From: Streptomyces violaceorubidus
GTDB lineage: Bacteria; Actinomycetota; Actinomycetes; Streptomycetales; Streptomycetaceae
NCBI RefSeq assembly: GCF_000717995.1
Contig: NZ_JODM01000002.1
Span: forward strand, 534,475 to 598,474
Reading direction: 5' to 3'
DNA length: 64,000 nt
A program made the translations under genes and the position numbers. Below, one piece after another: positions 34,878 to 46,719 of the stretch (positions are counted from its first letter, which is position 1; every line of letters starts with the position of its first letter). The notes below the pieces were generated by a model that made no database searches, was not told the origin of the DNA, and saw only the letters and a program-made list of their open reading frames with translations.

Positions 34878-35696
34878 ATGAGCGAGGGTGCGGACACATC
34901 GGGGCAGCCGGTGGTCGTCGCGTTCGGCCAGACGTTGAAGACGCTGCGGGTGCGGGCGGGGCTGGAGCGCGAGGAGTTCGGCCGACGGCTCGGCTACTCG
35001 GCGGCCACGGTCGCGTCGTACGAACAGGGGCGGCGCATCCCGTCGCCCAGGACCATCGAGCGGGCGGACGAGGTCCTGGACGCGGGCGGGTTGCTGACGG
35101 TGTGGAAGGAGCAGGTGGAGCGGGCGCAGTACCCGGTGTTCTTCCAGGGGATGGCGACGCTGGAGAAGGAGGCCGTTGAGCTACTCGCGTACGACACCCA
35201 TGTACTCAACGGTCTGCTTCAGACAGAGGAGTACACACGGGCAGTGCTCGACATGCGTCGCCCGGTGCTGGACCAGGAGACCGTCGAGCAGCGGGTAGTG
35301 GCCCGTCTGGCACGACAGGACATCTTCGGACGCTGGCCTGCGCCACTGCTCGGCTTCGTGCTCGAAGAGGCGGCCCTGCGGCACCCCTGGGGCGGCAGAG
35401 CCGTGCATCGCGGTCAGTTGGAGCACCTGCTCATCATCGGTGAGAAGCAGAACGTCGAGCTGCAGGTCATGCCAACGGACCGCGAGCAGAATGCCGGTGT
35501 GGACGGTGCGTTCACTGTCATCGCGCGCAAGGACGGGATGAGGTTCGTCTACACCGAAGCCCAGGGCACCAGCGCCCTCCAGACCCAACCGGAACAGACG
35601 ACCCTCGCCGCCGCCCGTTATGGGATCATCCGATCGCAGGCTCTCCCGTCCCGAGAGTCATTCGACTTCGTGGAAAGGTTGCTGAGATCGCTATGA
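34878..35696 (+). CDS. XRE-family regulator with DUF5753 domain
   Basis: 272 residues. N-terminal helix-turn-helix (GQTLKTLRVRAGLEREEFGRRLGYSAATVASYEQGRRIPS, about 16-55). The C-terminal DUF5753 ligand-like domain includes YDTHVLNGLLQTEEYTRAVL and EQNAGVDGAFTVIARKDG. ATG 34878 has GGAGG upstream. Stop overlaps the DUF397 start (ATGA). This family resembles BldB/WhiJ-type developmental modules of streptomycetes. Confidence 0.9.
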   Translation: MSEGADTSGQPVVVAFGQTLKTLRVRAGLEREEFGRRLGYSAATVASYEQGRRIPSPRTIERADEVLDAGGLLTVWKEQVERAQYPVFFQGMATLEKEAVELLAYDTHVLNGLLQTEEYTRAVLDMRRPVLDQETVEQRVVARLARQDIFGRWPAPLLGFVLEEAALRHPWGGRAVHRGQLEHLLIIGEKQNVELQVMPTDREQNAGVDGAFTVIARKDGMRFVYTEAQGTSALQTQPEQTTLAAARYGIIRSQALPSRESFDFVERLLRSL

Positions 35697-35941
35697 ACGG
35701 ATCTGAGTCCTCAGCCATCCCGTCAGGTCTCGTATGGATCAGGAGCAGCTACAGCGGAGCCGAGGGCGGCCAGTGCGTCGAGGTCGCCTGGGTCAGGAGC
35801 AGCTACAGCGGAACCGAAGGCGGCCAGTGCGTCGAGATAGCCGCCGACACGCAAGCCGTACTCGTCCGGGACTCCAAGGCCGTGCCCGGCCCCGTCATCC
35901 GCGTGTCGCGCGAGGCGTGGGCGGGGTTCATCGGCCGCTGA
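35693..35941 (+). CDS. DUF397 protein with internally duplicated motif
   Basis: 82 residues; the usual DUF397 length is about 60-65. The motif W[IV]RSSYSGxEGGQCVE[VI]A occurs twice in tandem (residues 15-32 and 33-50), followed by the conserved VLVRDSKAVPGPVIRVSREAWAGFI. The partner of the XRE regulator upstream, with which it is translationally coupled. Its 3' end overlaps the converging monooxygenase gene by 14 bp. Confidence 0.92.
   Translation: MNGSESSAIPSGLVWIRSSYSGAEGGQCVEVAWVRSSYSGTEGGQCVEIAADTQAVLVRDSKAVPGPVIRVSREAWAGFIGR
35735..35842 (+). repeat. 54-bp in-frame tandem duplication within the DUF397 gene
   Basis: 35735-35788 and 35789-35842 are two 54-bp copies differing at only a handful of positions, including synonymous changes. 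The unit encodes 18 residues and preserves the frame. A recent local duplication. Confidence 0.92.
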
Positions 35942-37061
35942 GGCTCAGCAGCCGTTCGTTGCGCTGTTCCAGGGCCCCGGCGGTGGTCGGGAACAGGATT
36001 CCGCCACCCTCACCGATCCGGTCCTGGGTCAGGGTCACGAAGTCGCGCGTGCCGCGCTCGTACGCGGCGAAGCCCGCCACGTGGTCCCCCTCGGCCAGCG
36101 CACCGGCGAGGTGGTACGCGCCGATGAGGGCGAGGCTGGTGCCCTGGCCGGTGAGGAACGAGGGCGCGTGCGCCGCGTCACCCAGCAGCGCGGCCCTGCC
36201 CTTGGACCAGCGGGGCATGCGGATCTGGCCGACCGCGTCGAAGAACACCTCGTCCGCGTCGTGGAGGGCGGCCAGGATCCCGGGGACCTCCCACCCCGCG
36301 TCGGCGAAGACCTCGGTGATCAGGGCCCGTTGGGCCTCCGGGTTCCGGAAGGTGTCGTGGGGCGGTGTGGGCCGGGCGAAGTCGAGGAAGGCGTGCACCT
36401 CTTCCTCGTCCCCCACGGCGTAGAGGGCGGCGGCCCGGCCCGGGGTGTTCCACATGACGGTCTCGTGAGAGAGACCGAGGGTGTTGCGCATGGGGAACAC
36501 GGCGAAGCAGTGGCCGAGGTACCGGTGGAACCGCTCCTCGGGGCCGAACAGCATCTCCCGGGTGCGCGAGTGCATGCCGTCCGCGCCGAAGACCAGGTCG
36601 AACCGGCGACTGCCGCCGCCGCGGAAGGTGACGTCGACGCCTGCTCCGCACTGGTCGAGGGTGTCGACGGAGTCGTCGAACAGGAACTCCACGTCGTCCC
36701 GGACCGCCGTGTACAGCGCGTCGGTCAGGTCGCCGCGCCGTATCTCCAGGTCCCGTCCCGTGGCACCGCCGGTCACGGCGTGCGGGTGGATTGAAGCCAC
36801 CTCGCTGCCGTCCCCGTGCAGGAAGGTGAGCCGGCGCAGGTCGATGTGCGCGTCGCGCAGGCGCGGCAGGAGCCCCATCTCCTCCACGACGTCGAGCGCG
36901 GTGCCGCGTACGTCGACGGGGTAGCCGCCGCTGCGGATCGTGCCGGCCTTCTCCACGACGGTGACCCGGTACCCGTGGCGGTTGAGCCGGAAGGCCAGGG
37001 CGGGACCGGCGATGCTGGCCCCGGAGATCAGGACGGTGGGCCTCGGTGCGGTGCGGGTCAT
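35928..37061 (-). CDS. FAD-dependent monooxygenase (TetX/PgaE-like)
   Basis: 377 residues. GASIAGPALAFRLNRHGYRVTVVEKA at the N-terminus binds FAD. FGADGMHSRTRE is the DG motif and GRAALLGDAAHAPSFLTGQGTSLALIGAYHLAGAL the GD motif. The group contains antibiotic-modifying and polyketide-tailoring hydroxylases. ATG 37061 overlaps the stop of an MFS transporter gene, so hydroxylase and exporter are coupled: detoxification or resistance of an aromatic compound is the likely theme. Substrate unknown. Confidence 0.87.
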   Translation of the reverse strand: MTRTAPRPTVLISGASIAGPALAFRLNRHGYRVTVVEKAGTIRSGGYPVDVRGTALDVVEEMGLLPRLRDAHIDLRRLTFLHGDGSEVASIHPHAVTGGATGRDLEIRRGDLTDALYTAVRDDVEFLFDDSVDTLDQCGAGVDVTFRGGGSRRFDLVFGADGMHSRTREMLFGPEERFHRYLGHCFAVFPMRNTLGLSHETVMWNTPGRAAALYAVGDEEEVHAFLDFARPTPPHDTFRNPEAQRALITEVFADAGWEVPGILAALHDADEVFFDAVGQIRMPRWSKGRAALLGDAAHAPSFLTGQGTSLALIGAYHLAGALAEGDHVAGFAAYERGTRDFVTLTQDRIGEGGGILFPTTAGALEQRNERLLSLSGR

Positions 37062-38455
37062 GCTGTGACTCCCTTGCGCAGGGTGCGGGTGACGAACAGG
37101 GCCAGCGACACGACGACGCCGGCGATGACGAAGCCGGTGACGTAGGCCGATTCGGCCGCGACCTCCGACCCGGCGGGGGTACCGGCGGTGAGCAGCGCAC
37201 CGCCGAGCTGCCCGCCGACGGCGGAGCCGAGCACGCGGCTCACCAGGATCAGGCTGGTGGCGATGCCGGTGTCGTTCCGGTCGACGGCGGTGGCGGTGCT
37301 GGTCATCATGGCCGTGACGCACAGGCCGTTGGCCAGCGCGATCAGCGTCTTGCCGACGACGAGGTGCCAGACCTCGGTGTGTACGGCGGCCACGGCGAGC
37401 AGGCCGACGGTCATCATGACGACGCCGGTGGTGACCACGGCACGCGAGCCGAACCGCCGGTCCCCCATGCCGCCGAGCGGCCCGGCCAGCGTGGCGGCGA
37501 TGGCGCCGGGCAGCAGGAAGAAGCCGATCTCGGTGGCCCCGGCGCTGAACCCGTATCCGTCACCGCGCTCGTCGAGCAGCTGCGGGATCAGATAGACCGC
37601 CGTCGTGCTGCCGAGGCAGATCACGAACGTCAGCACGCACGCCTTCCCTATCGCGGGCCGTGCCAGCATCCGCAGATCGATCATCGGCGCGGTCGCCCGC
37701 CGTTCGACCCGCACCCACCCGGTGACGAGGACGGCCAGCAGGACGACCAGCGCGACGAGCGCGAAAGGCTGCGAACCGGCCTCGGGTGCCAGCGCCAGGA
37801 CGAGCATGAGGGTGACCAGCATCCCGCTCAGGAGCAGCAGGCCGGGCCAGTCGATCCCGGCGCCGTCCGTGCGGCCGGGCGGATCGTCGGGCATCAGCCT
37901 GTTCACGACCAGGGTGGCCCCGGCGACCGCGATCGTCGGCAGCGCGAACATCCAGTGGCGGGAGAGCTGTTCCGCCACCGGACCGGCCGACAGCATGCCG
38001 ACCATCGACCCGCCGACGAAGAGTCCGCTGACCACGCCGATGGCCACCTTGGACTCCCCGGCGGTCAGGTGCTTGCGGACCACGATGAACGACAGGGGCA
38101 GCGCGCCCACCATCGCGCCCTGCAACACCTGACCGAGCAGCAGCACGGGCAGGTTCGGCGCCAGGGCGGACACCGTGCCGCCGGCCGACACCACCGTCAT
38201 CAGCCGGATCAGCACCTTCTTGCCGCCGTAGCGGTCGCCGAACTTGCCCGCCAGCGGGGTGACGAGCGCGCCGGTGATGAGCAGGACGATGCTGAGCAGC
38301 GCCCCCTCGGACTGGCTCATGTCCAGTTCGCGTTCCAGGAGCGGGATCGTCGGTGACACCACCGACTCCAGGGCGCCGGTGGACAGCGCCAGTATGCCGA
38401 GGGCTCCGACGGCGGCCTTCCCGAGGGGGACCGCGGGGGCCGGGGTTGTGGTCAT
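37058..38455 (-). CDS. MFS transporter, DHA2 type
   Basis: 465 residues with 12-14 helices. Motif A LAGKFGDRYGGKKVLIRLM and ALPLSFIVVRKHLTAGESKVAIGVVSGLFVGGSMVG are seen. ATG 38455 with AAGGACG. First gene of a two-gene unit with the flavin monooxygenase. The upstream 144 bp (38456-38599) hold its promoter region, with no gene. Probable efflux of the monooxygenase substrate or product. Confidence 0.88.
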   Translation of the reverse strand: MTTTPAPAVPLGKAAVGALGILALSTGALESVVSPTIPLLERELDMSQSEGALLSIVLLITGALVTPLAGKFGDRYGGKKVLIRLMTVVSAGGTVSALAPNLPVLLLGQVLQGAMVGALPLSFIVVRKHLTAGESKVAIGVVSGLFVGGSMVGMLSAGPVAEQLSRHWMFALPTIAVAGATLVVNRLMPDDPPGRTDGAGIDWPGLLLLSGMLVTLMLVLALAPEAGSQPFALVALVVLLAVLVTGWVRVERRATAPMIDLRMLARPAIGKACVLTFVICLGSTTAVYLIPQLLDERGDGYGFSAGATEIGFFLLPGAIAATLAGPLGGMGDRRFGSRAVVTTGVVMMTVGLLAVAAVHTEVWHLVVGKTLIALANGLCVTAMMTSTATAVDRNDTGIATSLILVSRVLGSAVGGQLGGALLTAGTPAGSEVAAESAYVTGFVIAGVVVSLALFVTRTLRKGVTA

Positions 38456-38599
38456 GTACGTCCTTCGCGTGGGAGACGCCTTCCATGGGTGCCTGACGGC
38501 GAGGTACACAGTGGAAGGGCGGCCACGCGCCGGGCGTCATACCCGGGAGCCAACGTGCGGTGATACGGCGGTAGGGGGTGGGGCGCCCGGGAGCGCGGG

Positions 38600-39481
38600 C
38601 TACTGCTCGTCGGTGAAGATCGGGTCCTCGGTCTGGTCGTAGATCTCCTTGCCCGACGCGTCGTAGGCGTGGACGTAGGGGCTCGGGCCCGTGTAGCGCG
38701 GGCCGGGAGGCGTGTCGGGGGAGAGCGCGGCCCCGTAGACGAACGCGCCGCCCGCCATGCGGGCCGGGTACTCCTTCGGGTCCTCGCCGAAGCTGACGGT
38801 GACCTTGGCGACGTCGGACGCGTAGTGCCCGGCGCCCAGCATGAGGTACTCGCCCCGTCCGGCGGGCTCCACCAGGGAGTCGAAGTACGAGATGACCCGA
38901 CCGGTGCCCCACAGGCGGTCGTTGATGAAGGTGGGCGGGGAGTCCGGACTGTTGCCCTTGTCGCCCTTCGACTGGCACTGCGCGTACTGGCCGGCGGAGT
39001 CCACGGCGACGACCACGCCGTCGGAGTCCGCAGAGGCGAGCGGGGTACGGACCGCCACGACGGGGTCGTACCGCGAGGCGTCCGCCCCCAGGCAGGAGGC
39101 GAGGATCCGCGTGACGGTCCCGGCGTCGATCGGCGTCGTCGCCGCGTCGGTGATGGTGAATCCGGACTCGGTGGACGTCGCGCCGGGCGGGGACGAGGCG
39201 CCCGGGCCGGGTGCCGTCGTGGAGGGGGCCGGTCCTGCGCCGCCGCGCCCGGGGTCGGCGACACCCGGCCCGGCGTCCCCCGTCCCGCCGAGGACGACCA
39301 CGGCCGCCAGGCTCACCGCCGTCACACCGGTGGCGACGCCGAGCGGCACTCCCCACCTGCGGTGCAGCGAAGCCCTGTTGGTCTGGGGACCGATCTTCAT
39401 CAGTAGTTCCTCTCGGGTCCGCCGATGGTTCGGCAGATCACGATCGGAAGGAGCCACGGGAATGCCCTGCTCGTCATTCAT
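38600..39481 (-). CDS. Membrane-anchored extracytoplasmic protein, putative anti-sigma partner
   Basis: 293 residues. A cytosolic N-terminus of about 42 residues (SDRDLPNHRRTREELLMKIG) precedes one membrane helix (GVPLGVATGVTAVSLAAVVVLGG), a Pro/Gly/Ser/Thr linker and a soluble extracytoplasmic domain of about 190 residues with no known motif. It overlaps the sigma-factor stop by four bases, the position of an anti-sigma factor, but lacks the zinc-finger HxxxCxxC. It resembles the CU044_5270-type proteins paired with ECF sigma factors. Confidence 0.65.
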   Translation of the reverse strand: MNDEQGIPVAPSDRDLPNHRRTREELLMKIGPQTNRASLHRRWGVPLGVATGVTAVSLAAVVVLGGTGDAGPGVADPGRGGAGPAPSTTAPGPGASSPPGATSTESGFTITDAATTPIDAGTVTRILASCLGADASRYDPVVAVRTPLASADSDGVVVAVDSAGQYAQCQSKGDKGNSPDSPPTFINDRLWGTGRVISYFDSLVEPAGRGEYLMLGAGHYASDVAKVTVSFGEDPKEYPARMAGGAFVYGAALSPDTPPGPRYTGPSPYVHAYDASGKEIYDQTEDPIFTDEQ

Positions 39482-40122
39482 CGTGCGGCCTCCTTCGCGT
39501 TGACGGGATTCCTGGAACGGAACGGCGGCGGGGCGCAGGCTCCGCCGAGGTCGGCCCCGAGTCGGCGGCGCGCCCGGTGCAGTCGGGACTTCACGGTCCC
39601 GACCGCGACCTTCAGCACCGCCGCGGCGGCCTGCTGGTCCAGGCCCGACCAGACGCAGAGCTCGACGACCTCGCGTTCGTGCCGCGGCAGCCGGGCCAGC
39701 GCCCGGTGGATCTCCGACATCCGGCGCTCGTCGTCGACCAGTGAGGCGACTCGGTCCGCGTGGTCGCCCACCGACTCCTCGTGCGAGACGAGCCGGTGCA
39801 GCAACGCCTCGGCCCGTCTCAGCCGCCGCCTGGTGTTCGACAACTGGCCGTTGGCGATGCCCAGCAGCCACGGCAGGGCCGAGTCGCGGTCCAGCACCGT
39901 CTCCGATCGGCGTCGCCAGGCGTGCAGGAAGACCGTCGACGTGAGGTCCTCGGCCTCGGACCAGTCGGCCGTCCGCCGGAACAGGTGGTTGTAGACGGCC
40001 TTCCCGTGCCGGTCGAAGATCCGGCCGAACGCCTCGCGATCACCGTCGACGGCCCTCGCCCACAGCTCCCGGTCGGACGTCGCGCCGACCGGTTCGTCGG
40101 GACCGTCGTCGTTCAGTTCCAT
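39478..40122 (-). CDS. ECF-type RNA polymerase sigma factor
   Basis: 214 residues. Region 2 (GRIFDRHGKAVYNHLFRRTADWSEAEDLTSTVFLHAWRRR) binds the -10. Region 4 (LARLPRHEREVVELCVWSGLDQQAAAAVLKVAVGTVKSRLHRARRRL) binds the -35. The C-terminus extends about 25 residues past region 4. Coupled to the membrane protein downstream. Target promoters not identifiable here. Confidence 0.92.
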   Translation of the reverse strand: MELNDDGPDEPVGATSDRELWARAVDGDREAFGRIFDRHGKAVYNHLFRRTADWSEAEDLTSTVFLHAWRRRSETVLDRDSALPWLLGIANGQLSNTRRRLRRAEALLHRLVSHEESVGDHADRVASLVDDERRMSEIHRALARLPRHEREVVELCVWSGLDQQAAAAVLKVAVGTVKSRLHRARRRLGADLGGACAPPPFRSRNPVNAKEAAR

Positions 40123-40232
40123 GTCCCATCCGTGTCCGGCACCCGGCCGAAGGTTCCCACGGGATCAGGTCGAACGACGCACCGGGCCGGCCGGGGCGAC
40201 CGCGAGGCCCCGGCGCTCCAGGAATCCGGGGG

Positions 40233-41789
<1,557 letters not shown>

Positions 41790-41820
41790 TCAACAGCTCT
41801 CGCACGTTCGTATGACTCTT

Positions 41821-41934
41821 CGAAACATTCAGGCCAGATACCCGGCGTGAAACCACATTCCATACGGAACGAGCGCCGGGACAAGCCGCACCCTCCCCCG
41901 ACCTGCGCACGTGTACAGAAGGTCGAAACTTTCG
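41821..41934. promoter_or_regulatory. Xylan-type operators in the abfB-xlnA divergent region
   Basis: CGAAACTTTCG at 41924-41934 is a perfect inverted repeat, the motif reported for xylanase control in streptomycetes. CGAAACATTC at 41821-41830 is a one-sided near match. The remainder of the 406-bp region (41658-42063) is AT-rich around 41925-41960 and holds no gene. A common repressor released by xylo-oligosaccharides would coregulate both enzymes. Confidence 0.65.
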
Positions 41935-41970
41935 GAAGAAAACAGAAATTTTTCTTGCACGGAGTGTTGA

Positions 41971-43500
<1,530 letters not shown>

Positions 43501-43512
43501 CTCTCCTCCCCG

Positions 43513-43545
43513 CCCCCGCGAGGCCGGCCCAGGGCCTCGCGGGGG
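43513..43545. terminator. Bidirectional terminator between xlnA and the WYL regulator
   Basis: A 13-bp perfect stem (CCCCCGCGAGGCC / GGCCTCGCGGGGG) with a 7-base loop lies 12 bp after the xlnA stop and 12 bp before the converging regulator stop. Confidence 0.9.
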
Positions 43546-43557
43546 TGGGGGGAACTC

Positions 43558-44532
43558 TCAGGCCGGTGCCCCGTAGCGGGCCGCGATCACCGTCGCGCGA
43601 CGGTGCAGTGCGGCACGCAGCCACTGCGGCTCCTCCACCTCCGCGTACATGGCGTGCTGCCACAGCGCCCACTCCGCGTGCCGCGCGTCCTGGAAGTCGA
43701 CGTGCAGCCGGAGCCGGCCGCCCTCGTCGGTCTCCTCGGAGCGGACCGCGAGGGCGGTGGCGACCAGGTGCTCCCGGCGCTCGGGGTCCACGCTGACGAC
43801 CACGGTGGTGGTGTCGCCGCCGGTCCGGAACCGCACGTTGCGCTCGCGCCAGGCACGGTCCAGGTCGACCGTGTCCGAACGCTGCGCCGGTTCGTCGAGC
43901 TCCTCGGCGGCCAGGACCCGGCTCAGCCGGTAGGTACGGTCCTCGGCGCCCCGCTTGGCCAGCAGGTAGCCCTGGTCCCTGACGGTGACCAGGCCGATCG
44001 GGTCCACCGTGCGCCACTGCGGGAGCCGGCCCACCGCCTCGTAGTAGATCCGCAGCTTGTGCCCGGCGAACACCGCGCGCCGGACCTCGGCGGCGAGGGA
44101 GTCGGAGACCTCCTCGGGGGCCACACGACGCGAGAGCAGATCGGTCTCGGGGTCGATGAGCAGCCGCTGCGCCGCTCCCACGGCCGTGTCCCGCAGCCCC
44201 TCCGGCAGCGCGTCGACCACTTTCAGCACGGCTGAGGCGAGCGCCGATCCCAGACCGAACAGCTGCGCGCCGCGCCGTGATCCCGCGACCACGAGGGCGA
44301 GCGCCTCGTCGTGGTTGAGGCCGGTGAGCGCCGTCTGGAAGTCCGGCAGCAGCGCGAAGCCGCCGTGCCGCCCGCGCTCCGCGTAGACCGGGACCCCCGC
44401 AGCGGACAGCGCCTCGATGTCGCGCAGCACCGTACGGGTCGACACCTCCAGCTCGCGGGCGAGTGTCTCGGCGGTCATCCGGCCTCGCTGACGCAGCAAC
44501 AGGACCAGGGAAACCAACCGGTCGGCGCGCAT
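43558..44532 (-). CDS. WYL-domain transcriptional regulator (YafY-like)
   Basis: 324 residues. N-terminal winged helix: RADRLVSLVLLLRQRGRMTAETLARELEVSTRTVLRDIEALS (1-42). The WYL domain includes IYYEAVGRLPQWRTVDPIGLVTVRDQGYLLAKR and the C-terminal extension WALWQHAMYAEVEEPQWLRAAL. Such proteins sense small ligands. Divergent from a RidA gene 135 bp away, which is the probable target. Confidence 0.9.
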   Translation of the reverse strand: MRADRLVSLVLLLRQRGRMTAETLARELEVSTRTVLRDIEALSAAGVPVYAERGRHGGFALLPDFQTALTGLNHDEALALVVAGSRRGAQLFGLGSALASAVLKVVDALPEGLRDTAVGAAQRLLIDPETDLLSRRVAPEEVSDSLAAEVRRAVFAGHKLRIYYEAVGRLPQWRTVDPIGLVTVRDQGYLLAKRGAEDRTYRLSRVLAAEELDEPAQRSDTVDLDRAWRERNVRFRTGGDTTTVVVSVDPERREHLVATALAVRSEETDEGGRLRLHVDFQDARHAEWALWQHAMYAEVEEPQWLRAALHRRATVIAARYGAPA

Positions 44533-44553
44533 GGGAAGACCCTAGCGAATACA

Positions 44554-44568
44554 TGACCAAGGGTGTCA
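44554..44568. promoter_or_regulatory. Possible WYL-regulator operator
   Basis: TGACCAAGGGTGTCA carries TGAC/GTCA half-sites 22-36 bp upstream of the regulator start, in the divergent region shared with the RidA gene. On the minus strand it overlaps a possible -35 with TAGGGT as -10. Weak evidence. Confidence 0.35.
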
Positions 44569-44667
44569 CGTTTTCCTGGCAGGGTTCATCGCACGACGTC
44601 AGAGCGCGGCGGTCGCCGATGTGACGAGCGTGCGCGGTGTCATGAACCGAATGGAGCAGGTGCGGCA

Positions 44668-45063
44668 ATGGAACGTAACGCGGTCAACCCGGTGTCGTGG
44701 TCGGTCGAGATGGGCTTCAACCAGGGCGAGGTCGTCTCCGGGCACTCGCGCACCCTGTACATCTCGGGCCAGACGGCGATGAGCAAGGAGGGCAAGCCCG
44801 AGCACGACGGTGACATGGCGGCGCAGCTGGCGCTGGCCGTCGACAACATCGAGGCGGTCCTCGCCGAGGCGGGCATGACCCTCTCGAACCTCGTCCGGCT
44901 GAACGTCTACACGACCGACGTCGATGTGCTCTTCCAGCACTACGGTGTGCTGGCGGGCCGCCTGGGAGCGGCCGGCGTCGCGCCGACCACCACCATGCTC
45001 GGCGTGACACGGCTGGCGATCCCCGGTCAGATGGTCGAGCTGGAGGGCACCGCCGTCGCCTGA
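44668..45063 (+). CDS. RidA/YjgF family protein
   Basis: 131 residues, trimeric RidA fold. LYISGQTAMSKEGKPEHDGDMAAQLALAVDNIEAVLAEAGMTLSNLVRLNVYTTDVD is typical. The canonical catalytic Arg of the RidA archetype (IR.Q) is absent at the expected site, where VARLAIPGQMVELEGTAV-like sequence (TRLAIPGQMVELEG) occurs, so the deaminase activity may differ. Expressed divergently from the WYL regulator. Confidence 0.88.
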   Translation: MERNAVNPVSWSVEMGFNQGEVVSGHSRTLYISGQTAMSKEGKPEHDGDMAAQLALAVDNIEAVLAEAGMTLSNLVRLNVYTTDVDVLFQHYGVLAGRLGAAGVAPTTTMLGVTRLAIPGQMVELEGTAVA

Positions 45064-45154
45064 CGCGGACCCGCCTCCCCCGCCGCCCGGGCCCGTCGGG
45101 ACGGCTCGTGCGGCGGGCGGCCGGCGCCTCGCCCGCCGTGCGACGCGCCCCGGC

Positions 45155-45180
45155 ACCGGCCTCACACCCATGAGGCCGGT
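45155..45180. terminator. Bidirectional hairpin between the RidA gene and rarA
   Basis: ACCGGCCTCA and TGAGGCCGGT form a perfect 10-bp stem around CACCCA in the convergent gap. No other gene is visible in 45064-45217. Confidence 0.8.
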
Positions 45181-45217
45181 TCCTCGGTTGCGCGACACCT
45201 TTCGCGCCCTCCCGGCG

Positions 45218-46594
45218 CTACGGCTCCTCGCCCCTGACGACACGGCGGAGCCTGGTGAGGCGCTCGTGCAGGTCACGCTCGCCGCCGTGCCGGGTGGGGC
45301 GGTAGTAGTCCTTCGCCACGAGGTCGCCCGGCGGGTACTGCTGCGCCAGCACTCCCCCGGGGGCCCGGTGCGGGTAGCGGTAGCCGACCCCGTTGCCCAG
45401 TTCCCTGGCGCCCGTGTAGCGGCTGTGGCGCAGGTGCGCGGGGATCTCGCCGACGGCGCCCGCCCGGACGTCGGACATGGCCTCGTCGATTCCCACGATC
45501 ACCGCGTTCGACTTCGGTGCCGTGGCCAGGTGCACGGTGGCCTGGGCCAGGGCCAGGCGGGCCTCGGGCATGCCGATCAGCTGGACCGTCTGGGCCGCGG
45601 CGACGGCGGCCTGGAGGGCCGTGGGATCGGCCAGCCCGACGTCCTCGCTCGCGTGCACCACCAGGCGCCGCGCGATGAAGCGCGGATCCTCGCCGGCGAC
45701 CAGCATGCGCGCCAGGTAGTGCAGCGCCGCGTCGGGGTCCGAGCCGCGGATCGACTTGATGAACGCGCTGACGACGTCGTGGTGCTGGTCGCCCTGCCGG
45801 TCGTAGCGCACCGTGGTCTCGGCGACGGCGCGCTCCACCGCCGCGACGTCGACCACGGTGCCGCCGGTACCCGTCACCCCGTCGGCGCTCGCTCCCAACG
45901 CGGTCATGGCGCTGCGGGCGTCACCGGCCGCGAGGCGCACCAGGGCGTCCTCGGCCTCCGGTGTGAGCGAGACCGCGCCGTCGAGGCCGCGCTCGTCCTT
46001 CACCGCGCGGCGCAGCAGCTCGCGGAGGTCGTCCTCGCCCAGGGGCTGGAGTTGCAGTACCAACAGGCGGGAGAGCAGCGGGGACACCACCGAGAACGAC
46101 GGGTTCTCCGTGGTGGCGGCGACGAGCAGGACCAGCCCGTCCTCGACGGCTCCGAGCAGCGCGTCCTGCTGGGTCTTCGAGAAGCGGTGCACCTCGTCGA
46201 CGAACAGGACGGTGCGCAGGCCCCGGCCGTCGCGGAGCCGGCGCGCCTCGTTCATCACGTCGCGCAGTTCCTTGACGCCGCTGGTCAGCGCCGACAGGGC
46301 GACGAACCGGCGGGCGGCGCCGGCGGCCATCAGGCGCGCCAGGGTGGTCTTCCCCGTGCCCGGCGGGCCGTAGAGCAGCACCGATGCCGCCTCGCCGCCC
46401 TCGGCCAGCCGCCGCAGGGGAGCGCCGGGGCGCAGCAGGTGAGCCTGGCCGACGACCTCGGCGAGCGACCGCGGCCGCATCCGCACGGCGAGCGGGGCGT
46501 CGGCCCGAGCGCTCGCGGTCTGCGCCCCGGGCGGACCCGGTGGAGTGTCCTGCGCCTCCGGCAGGGCGAAGAGACCGTCGTCCTCGGCCGTCAT
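45218..46594 (-). CDS. rarA: Replication-associated recombination protein A (MgsA/WRNIP1 family)
   Basis: 458 residues. The AAA+ clamp-loader-like core has Walker [15 protein letters not shown] and Walker [20 protein letters not shown], then the MgsA tetramerisation domain ([42 protein letters not shown]). Acts at stalled replication forks. A housekeeping gene immediately downstream of the phenazine operon (125-bp gap, no gene inside). Confidence 0.95.
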   Translation of the reverse strand: MTAEDDGLFALPEAQDTPPGPPGAQTASARADAPLAVRMRPRSLAEVVGQAHLLRPGAPLRRLAEGGEAASVLLYGPPGTGKTTLARLMAAGAARRFVALSALTSGVKELRDVMNEARRLRDGRGLRTVLFVDEVHRFSKTQQDALLGAVEDGLVLLVAATTENPSFSVVSPLLSRLLVLQLQPLGEDDLRELLRRAVKDERGLDGAVSLTPEAEDALVRLAAGDARSAMTALGASADGVTGTGGTVVDVAAVERAVAETTVRYDRQGDQHHDVVSAFIKSIRGSDPDAALHYLARMLVAGEDPRFIARRLVVHASEDVGLADPTALQAAVAAAQTVQLIGMPEARLALAQATVHLATAPKSNAVIVGIDEAMSDVRAGAVGEIPAHLRHSRYTGARELGNGVGYRYPHRAPGGVLAQQYPPGDLVAKDYYRPTRHGGERDLHERLTRLRRVVRGEEP

Positions 46595-46719
46595 CCCGCC
46601 ACCCGCCCCGCGGTGAGACGCCGGACGCTCTCCCGCGCGCCGGGGCCCGACGGACGGTGCTCTGCTGGACACAAAGGGCGGCCCTTCCTCGATGGGTCGG
46701 TCACGCGGGATTCCGGCGG

